From the NCBI GenBank assembly GCA_007570785.1, contig ML662449.1, positions 12,091,564-12,155,563 on the forward strand: 64,000 nt of DNA. Direction: 5' to 3'. The translations under genes and the position numbers were made by a program. This document shows, in pieces, positions 58,801 to 64,000 of this stretch. Each line of letters opens with the position of its first letter. The first letter of the stretch is position 1. Below the pieces are notes generated by a model. The model saw only the letters and a program-made list of their open reading frames with translations. It did no database searches and was not told the DNA's origin. Source of the stretch: Antilocapra americana (taxonomy: Eukaryota > Chordata > Mammalia > Artiodactyla > Antilocapridae).

Positions 58801-61685
58801 TAATGTTTATGGTTGTTTCACCTGAAAATTATCATTGGGAGGAAGACTGAAGAGCCAAAATGTTATGTGAAAAATAATAAATACTTTGTGTGCCAAGGAA
58901 GAGTGGTAAGAAATATACTTTATATGGAGAACCTTTAGAATACATTTCAGATGTTTGTTGAGTATTTTAACCTTAATCAAAAGTATGGAGCTAAGCAAAG
59001 ATCATGTAATTTAGTGATGGAGGTCAGGCATCTCAGCACAAAATTCTGATACGCATGCTGAAATCTTCAGTTTAAATGTTAGAAAGCAGACCTACATAGG
59101 CTCAAGTTAATTCAGAAATAACTTTGAACTTCCATTGGGAAATAATGTTTTCATTGGTTTTCCAAAGCCTAAAAACTAAAGCCAATGAGGATCACAAAAT
59201 ACCATAAAAAGTACAGAATAAACTTGTTAATTAAATATTGATGTATATTTTTAAAAAAGAGAAATGTGTACGTGAAACAGAATAAAAGGAAGTACTTGAT
59301 TAAAAAGAGCTTTTAAAAAATATAAATAGCAAGAGACCAAGTTCCATCTTCCAGCAAACAAGTTAGATATGCTTCAATGTCGCTGAAAATTCCCATACTT
59401 GCCTATAACTAGGGAGACAGTCCTTTGATTACAAGTACATAGGGGTCTATATGTATGCACAGAGATGGCAGCAGCTGAATCCTTGTGGAGCTGCAACTAA
59501 CCGCCATCAAATTAATACACATTGATTTCTACTAAAAATCTTCCATTAAATTAACACACATGCTTTTTATTAGGTTACCTAGACTTTTAGTCAAGTCTAT
59601 AATTAAATTATACAGAGGTATGACTAGGCAAAAATGATAGGTGATAGCTAACTAATAAAATAAGCAATAGCCTATGGAGTTGTAATATATGGAAGTGGTT
59701 GGATGGAGAAGAGGAAAAGGAGGCAAGGAAAAGTAACAAGTGGCTCAAATTACTAACAGCTCCATTTCCAGAAAACATATCAGGCAGGTACTCAAATTAC
59801 TTTCCTAACACCTAGCACTGTAGGAATAAGAATGCTGACTGAGGCAGAAGTGAGAATGTGCTGTAATTCTCCAATATGCACAGACAGGGCAGGCCAGTGA
59901 GAACAGCTGATAGCCAGAGGGCAATATACAGCCAATGAAAGGAAGAGAGCTAAGGACAGATTCAGCCTACTGAGACATTTTGCCCAAGGCACCTTGCCTA
60001 TTGCCCAATCAATAAGGTCAGGCATTTTATGCATTAGGTCTCCATGCCCACGAATTCAGTGACAGTGAAAAACTGGTTTCAGAAGGACGCTGAAGCTAAG
60101 CTCAAGTATAAACCACAGTGGTACACAGCAGTAATACTACATGTTTCTTGAAACACACCTAAAAAGGCAGGACCCTCCTTTACAAAATCATTTGCCAAAG
60201 GATGTTCTTCAAAACACTAGTTCTACAGGTGTTATAAACTCTTCTTCCCTGATCCCTACAGAAAAGGGTTCTATGACCAAGTAAATTTGAGACATGAAAT
60301 AAAATTAAACAGGGTTATTCACTGCAGGATTTTTCAGAGTCCTTAATGTAAGTGTTGTGAATCTCCAAGGGTTGTTTAGGGTTTGATATGAAATATTTCC
60401 CGAACTCATTTCACTATGGAACCCTTCTTTGGTGAAGCAATTCTGGGGATTAGTGTTCAGTGGAACACATCTTGGGAAAGGGTGTCCAAACATGCATTTT
60501 TGTGTTAGACATAATTAGTGATGATATTTAAGGTTAAGAAATGACAAACACAGCAAGAATATATTTTAGAAATGGTAATGTTCATTAAGAATATTAATAT
60601 TTTTACAAAGTCCACAAGTCTATTCTATACATCTGCGTTCCTTTTGTTGTCTCCCATGTTGGGTTCTCATTACTGTCTTTCTAAATTCCATATATATGTG
60701 TTAATATACTGTATTGNNNNNNNNNNNNNNNNNNNNNNNNNNNNNNNNNNNNNNNNNNNNNNNNNNNNNNNNNNNNNNNNNNNNNNNNNNNNNNNNNNNN
60801 NNNNNNNNNNNNNNNNCTAACTTGATGTCAAAAAAGTAAGCAAACCAAACAGGTTATGTTCTCCCAGGAAAAAAATGAGAGGAAAGACTTTAATATTAAA
60901 TATATTTTTAATATTAAATATATTTGACTGAAGTATGATTTGTGCTTAAGTGTGCCAAAGAAGTAAAGGGTAAGAGGGGTTAAGAGAGCCTTCTTTTTTT
61001 CTTAATCCATACAATATTTTGTTAAAGGCTGTATCATTTTTAACTTAACAGCTTTATTCAAACTCTTAAAACAATAGTTATTGATGTAATAACACACCTA
61101 AATTTTATAACTTTATAAAATTTTTGCAAGCTTCAGGAAAAACACAATGGCACACTTGAAGAGCTGGTATAAATGCAATGTTTTTTTTGTTTGAAAATCC
61201 AGCACTTACCAGATTTATGTGTCAGTAATAACGATCATACGATTGACCAGCTATAAGCGATTTTTTGCTTGCTTCAAAGTTCTTATTTTACAGGTAAAAA
61301 GACTAAGGCCTAGATAGGTTTAAAGGACTTACCCATAACCAGAAAGTTCTCAAACTGTCTTTTCTATTTTTTAAAATTAAAGAGAATTTTCTCATTGTAT
61401 TTCAAAGGATGTTAATAAGAACTGAAATCACATCTATTGTGAAGCTAAAATTTTAAAATATTTAAAAAATGAAAAGTTATATATTAAGGGAAATTACACT
61501 GTGTGTGGACATATGTGTACATACATTCACAAGTGTATCTATATATATCCAGATATTTTTACCTGGAATTGGTCAGATGTACATGTGTTCATTTCTGGTG
61601 ACATAGTGGTGGTCTGACCGATGGAAGCGATTTTTTCTGCAGCAGAGAGTGGTTTCAGTGGTTCCTTGGTGGGCTCTAACATACC
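40669..61685 (-). CDS. 3' part of an unidentified protein-coding gene, five exons
   Basis: Join of 61563-61685, 56054-56114, 54441-54524, 50301-50424 and 40669-40816 on the minus strand. All internal borders are AG/GT and the phases agree at every junction, which is unlikely by chance across four introns (5.4, 1.5, 4.0 and 9.5 kb). The product is a 179-residue C-terminus. It is Ser/Thr-rich, contains the short aromatic-acidic motifs VQFDWSSSG and [12 protein letters not shown], a six-Ser run, a probably helical stretch ([20 protein letters not shown]), a basic patch (RKPKRE) and a second helical stretch ([20 protein letters not shown]) before the end QEKADG. I do not recognise the family. The aromatic-acidic motifs resemble adaptor- or endocytic-protein tails, but this is only an impression. 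The upstream exons lie past 64000. Confidence 0.85.
41143..41275 (+). mobile_element. CHR-type SINE in the last intron
   Basis: GGACTCACCTCCCCAGTGGC head, AGGACTCAGGGCATCCACTG, AGGTCTGATCCCTGGCGGGG and CAGTGCAGCCAAAACAAAG tail. Confidence 0.75.
41300..43395. other. Intronic sequence, no feature recognised
   Basis: Part of the 9.5-kb last intron of the minus-strand gene. No young repeat and no additional exon with matching phase was seen. Confidence 0.4.
44337..46037 (-). mobile_element. BovB LINE, longest copy in the window, antisense to plus
   Basis: About 1.7 kb, sense on the minus strand, the same direction as the host gene. It starts on the plus strand with the inverted tail (CAGTTCAGTTCAGTTTAGTTG). 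The minus strand encodes, in broken frames, the C-terminal region (44561-45103), the YADD polymerase motif (near 45120) and an N-terminal reverse transcriptase piece (45598-45930, with [18 protein letters not shown]). Several frameshifts separate these, so it is inactive. The 5' truncation at about 46037 falls in the linker before the polymerase domain. Confidence 0.94.
46367..47018 (+). mobile_element. BovB LINE 3' part with 10-bp target duplication
   Basis: Exact direct repeats AATGGTTGCA at 46357-46366 and 47019-47028 bound it, and both belong to the interrupted L1. It contains CTGCAGCCATGAAATTAAAA, TATGGATGTGAGAGTTGGAC and the CACGACTGAGCAACTCAAC tail. An AAATAAAATAAAA-rich tandem duplication of the GATATTA segment at about 46490-46545 is an internal oddity. 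Confidence 0.94.
47135..48790. other. Intronic sequence, no feature recognised
   Basis: AT-rich intron of the minus-strand gene. An A-run lies at about 48185-48203. No exon or young repeat seen. Confidence 0.4.
48800..48922 (-). mobile_element. CHR-type SINE, antisense
   Basis: Inverted poly-A run at 48800, GGTCACACCATGCAGAATAT, CAGGGATTGAACCCGCACCC and AGTCTTAACTACTGGACTGC. Confidence 0.8.
49133..49691 (+). mobile_element. BovB LINE 3' part
   Basis: Begins at GCAGCCATGAAATTAAAAGA, holds the [15 protein letters not shown] end of the reverse transcriptase in an open stretch (49348-49599) and ends with four AACTGA units. The flanks AAAGTTTTTTG and AAAGGTGTTTTG may be an eroded target duplication. 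It lies in the last intron, antisense to the gene. Confidence 0.92.
49700..50300. other. Intronic sequence upstream of exon D's donor side
   Basis: Intron sequence between the BovB copy and exon D. Nothing recognised. Confidence 0.4.
50301..50424 (-). CDS. Coding exon D
   Basis: Acceptor ends ATACTATAAG before GTGTGG at 50424. The donor is CCAG|GTAAAAG at 50300/50301. It begins in phase 1 and ends in phase 2, 124 nt. It encodes [19 protein letters not shown] and on through [20 protein letters not shown], with the last arginine split with exon E. Stops occur in the intron just outside in the reading frame. Confidence 0.88.
50425..52930. other. AT-rich intron, no feature recognised
   Basis: Contains a short AAAT tandem array at about 50978-51002 and homopolymer runs near 52140 and 52300. 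No phase-compatible exon was found between exons D and C, consistent with their direct phase match. Confidence 0.5.
52934..53022 (+). mobile_element. Minimal BovB 3' tail
   Basis: Only the last ~90 nt of BovB: GGTTGGTGATGGACAGGGAG, GCCTGGCGTGCTATGG, GTTGGACATGACTGAGCGAC and AACTGAACTGA. Confidence 0.9.
53025..54440. other. Intronic sequence, no feature recognised
   Basis: AT-rich intron between exons D and C, without recognisable repeats or exons. Confidence 0.4.
54441..54524 (-). CDS. Coding exon C
   Basis: 84 nt, phase 1 to phase 1. The acceptor CACTGAATTTCAAG has a weak pyrimidine tract but fits the phase; the donor is CCCAG|GTCAGC. It encodes [19 protein letters not shown] plus a serine run and TTIPG. 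Because it is phase-symmetric it could be skipped without a frameshift. Confidence 0.85.
54525..56053. other. Intron between exons C and B
   Basis: No repeat recognised. The part at 54700-55330 has less AT-rich, non-repetitive text than its surroundings, but no exon could be defended in it. Confidence 0.35.
56054..56114 (-). CDS. Coding exon B
   Basis: 61 nt, phase 0 to phase 1. Acceptor GTTTTCAACTCTAG before GAGTCTC; donor TAGATG|GTACGT. It encodes [20 protein letters not shown] with the first base of the next codon. Its small size kept it off simple open-frame scans. Confidence 0.88.
57200..57512 (+). mobile_element. L1 3' end, intronic
   Basis: GCAGCCAGGATCAGAGAGAG, GGGAGTTGGTTTGGAAG, TTTTGATATTATTCTGTAAT, TCTTCTGTATGATCTTTC and TGTTTCAAATAAAAGTTT match a degraded L1 3' end ending in an A-rich tail. 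Antisense to the gene. Confidence 0.6.
57530..57571 (-). CDS. Candidate 42-nt cassette exon between exons A and B
   Basis: On the minus strand an acceptor (TTTTTGTTTGCTTTTGAGATCAG) is followed by 42 nt and a near-consensus donor (TTGCAG|GTAGGT). In phase 0, the phase needed between exons A and B, it reads [14 protein letters not shown] without a stop. Inclusion would add 14 residues between DQFQ and ESLPP. It lies about 20 nt from an antisense L1 end. It could be constitutive, alternative or a chance match. The strong donor and correct phase favour a real exon. Confidence 0.5.
58060..58235 (+). mobile_element. MIR SINE fragment
   Basis: GACTTTGGTTCCAGTCCTAAG, GACATGTGATTTTAGGTAAA, TTACTTAGTCTTTCCAAATG in MIR order. 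Confidence 0.6.
60717..60816. other. Assembly gap (100 N)
   Basis: Exactly 100 N, the conventional placeholder for a gap of unknown size, inside the intron between exons A and B. Sequence of unknown length, and possibly an exon, is missing here. Confidence 0.99.
61563..61685 (-). CDS. Coding exon A (first exon visible in the window)
   Basis: 123 nt, phase 0 at both ends. Acceptor TGCCTTTTTCAG before GGTATG; donor TTCCAG|GTAAAA. It encodes [19 protein letters not shown] and on to [10 protein letters not shown], with no internal stop. Exon length divisible by three means it may be skipped in frame. Confidence 0.88.
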
Positions 61686-61689
61686 CTGA

Positions 61690-63970
61690 AAAAGGCAAAT
61701 TAGCTATTAGTTGGGGAAGGATCAGCCCATAAACTTCTTAAGAAAGCTAATCTAGCAGAAAGCAGAAAGAAAACAGGTCATTTGGAAAGTACTGAAGACA
61801 AAAAGGAACTAGTCTTAAATTTTGTTTAGTGAAAATCTTACAGCACTCTAATGGGAAATATTGAATAATAATACCTTTGTAATCCAAACTTTTTGAAACA
61901 AGACCTTGTAAATTTAAACTGGATTTGCTTGAGAGTGCCTGGTTATCGCTGTCACACAAATGCACAAATACATGGAATGGTGGGGGAGGGGAAGTGGCGA
62001 GGAAAACAGTATATTACATCTGTTCTGATGTTCAGATGTGAAACTGCAGGAAAGGGCACTCTTCATACACATTACACCATGGTGGTACTTGGAGAGGTGC
62101 GAGTGGATTCTAAAACACACCATACAGTGTGATGACATCCATATGCTACCATGTGAATTTAGTTTCTGATCCTTGCTCACTACAGGATGGGAGCCTTAGT
62201 TCTTTGGACTGGCAAAGCAGAGGCACAGTCATTTCAGAGGGGAAAACATGTTATATGTTCCACTAGCCTTGTTACGATACTAACATACGCTTTCAGTAAG
62301 AGAGAAAGACATTCAAGATGGGTGTAGAAACACAGAAGAAGGAAAAACCAGCACTGGCAGGTTACTGGCATGAAAGAAGGCCCAAGCTTTTGAAAATTTT
62401 AGAATAAGAACTTGACAAGCTCTTGAATAGTTATCAACCAGATATAAACTCTCCTATTTTATTGGGGAGGGGCGTGGGACGAGGAAGCTGCTAAGTCTAA
62501 CAATCTCATAGTTAAAATCTATACATTTCTCAAAACAAAGCTTTCAGGAGAATCCCCCTACTTTCATAAAACTGAGCATAAGCTAAAAGAAATAATTTAC
62601 ATATATCAATAGTTCTTAACAACAGTACATGTGAAAGGCTTTAATCCAGCATCTTGAAAAATGAAAATAAATTCATGGTCTAATTCAATGTCATATACAT
62701 TATAAAGGCGTGTGCCCTTCTAGAAAGACTCCATGCATTTTGGTAAACCATTACTAGTCTTAGCCAGCTTTTCTTATGTGAACTCTCCCTAAAACCAGGG
62801 GTTCTCAAAGTGGTTTCCCATTATCTGGGAACTTCTCCTACCCCAGACCTACTGAATAAGAAACTATGGGGGTGGTGCCCAGCATTCTGTGTTTTAAACA
62901 AGTCTTCCAAGCATTTTAATGCACATCAAAATCTCAGAACTAGTAACTTAAATGACTACTTCAGGAGGAAATGACTATTCCTCCAGATGAGATCAAAAGA
63001 TATTGAACATCTCATGTGTGTAAAGCACTATGGAAAAAAATTCAGGTATCATTAAAATTTGAAATCATATAAACCAGATACGAAAAAGAATGCTTCTAAA
63101 TGTAAGGCATCAAAAAGAGGAAGGGGGAGATGATATATTCACTAAAACAACTTTGGTATTAAAAGCTTTCAAAAATGGTAAAACTACATTGCTAATAAAA
63201 GGTTGTAATTAAGAGAGGGGGAAAAAGCATAGATATGAGTCTTTAACTCTTCATAAAACTTAAAAAAATTGGCTAATGTGCTGAGTCTAACACAGAAGCA
63301 CTAAATAGGTTACTGTCCCCAACACGCAGAATAAAGTGCCCACAAATTAAATTCCTACTTCCTATTCAGAATGTGACACTAACACCACCAAAAACCTCCA
63401 GAAAGCTACTTCTTGAGAAAAGAGACCCAAATAACCAGAAAGTTAAAAAAATATTAGAGACTATATTTACCTACAACATAAAAGAAAGTAGGGATGATCA
63501 AGGTGTTTTGAAAATACAAGATAACCATTCACAAAGGAGCAGAAATTGATTTTTAAAAAAAGCTCAAAGAAGCTTTTGTCCAATCTCACAAAACAAACCA
63601 ACAAAAACAAAACAAAGCAAAATTTCAATTCAGTAACAATAATTAGAGCTTACTCATAGAGAAGTTTGCAGATTAAAACAAGGTCAAGTTCCACAGCAAA
63701 TTCATTTTCACATGCACATAAAGGGTTTTTAAATTTAAATTCCATACCAAGTGTTCCTTAGGTTTTTTCCTCTTTCTTAAACATAGTATTTTTTCCCTTA
63801 TTTTCAAGTTATTGGTGAAAACATTTTAAAGTATTTTTAGTTTAATAGACAAGACATTTTTATGCACCAATAACTCAAAGGCATGCCAAAAACCACAAAC
63901 ACATCAAACTTTAAAATGTGACTGAGTCTTGATAAGGTACAGAATGAAAATTCCTCAGTTTTCCTGGACT
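61690..63970. other. Intron upstream of exon A
   Basis: One MER5A copy, otherwise AT-rich and unremarkable. No larger exon was recognised before the window ends. Confidence 0.4.
62785..62945 (+). mobile_element. MER5A hAT transposon
   Basis: AGGGGTTCTCAAAGTGGTTT start, CTACCCCAGACCTACTGAAT, GGGGGTGGTGCCCAGCATTC and TTTTAATGCACATCAAAATC follow MER5A order. Confidence 0.75.
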
Positions 63971-64000
63971 ACCTGGCATATCTGAAAAAACAAAATTTAA

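Larger units (their letters stand above)
57575..61562. other. Large intron with one MIR and the assembly gap
   Basis: AT-rich. A MIR fragment lies at 58060-58235 and an antisense MIR scrap is likely at 61265-61345. No further phase-compatible exon with both splice signals was recognised. Confidence 0.4.

Noticed and set aside
1..64000. CRISPR arrays, operons, phage or bacterial mobile systems
   Set aside because: The sequence is mammalian throughout. Regularly spaced repeats, ribosome-binding sites and compact gene runs are absent.

Overview
The window comes from a ruminant (bovid-type) nuclear genome. This is shown directly by many copies of ruminant repeats: BovB (RTE-clade) LINE fragments whose tails end in AACTGA units, Bov-tA tRNA/BovB-derived SINEs, and older cetartiodactyl CHR-type SINEs. 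Older mammalian repeats (MIR, L2, L1, MER5A, MaLR LTRs) lie between them. Species (cattle, sheep, goat or relative) cannot be set from the sequence alone. A run of 100 N at 60717-60816 marks an assembly gap.

Layout: positions 1 to about 39.6 kb look intergenic. No protein-coding exon could be supported there, and the long open frames are either inside repeats or are GC-rich chance frames. The one strong non-repeat signal is a CpG island at about 21.83-22.64 kb, a probable promoter of an unassigned transcript. From about 39.7 kb to the end of the window, the minus strand carries the 3' end of one protein-coding gene. Five coding exons (61563-61685, 56054-56114, 54441-54524, 50301-50424, 40669-40816) have canonical AG/GT borders and fully compatible phases (0/0, 1/1, 1/1, 2/2). 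They encode a 179-residue Ser/Thr-rich C-terminus followed by TAA and a probable 1 kb 3' UTR. I do not recognise the protein. A sixth, in-frame 42-nt exon (57530-57571) is a good candidate alternative exon. The gene's 5' part lies beyond position 64000.

The repeat layer has clear nesting. One L1 is cut by two LTRs, one of which carries a SINE. A second L1, in the last intron of the gene, is split by two oppositely oriented BovB copies. One Bov-tA sits inside another Bov-tA and one sits inside a CHR SINE, each with target-site duplications readable by eye. I found no convincing new biological system. The most useful leads are the unidentified gene end with its candidate cassette exon, the intronic inverted BovB pair, and the orphan CpG island.
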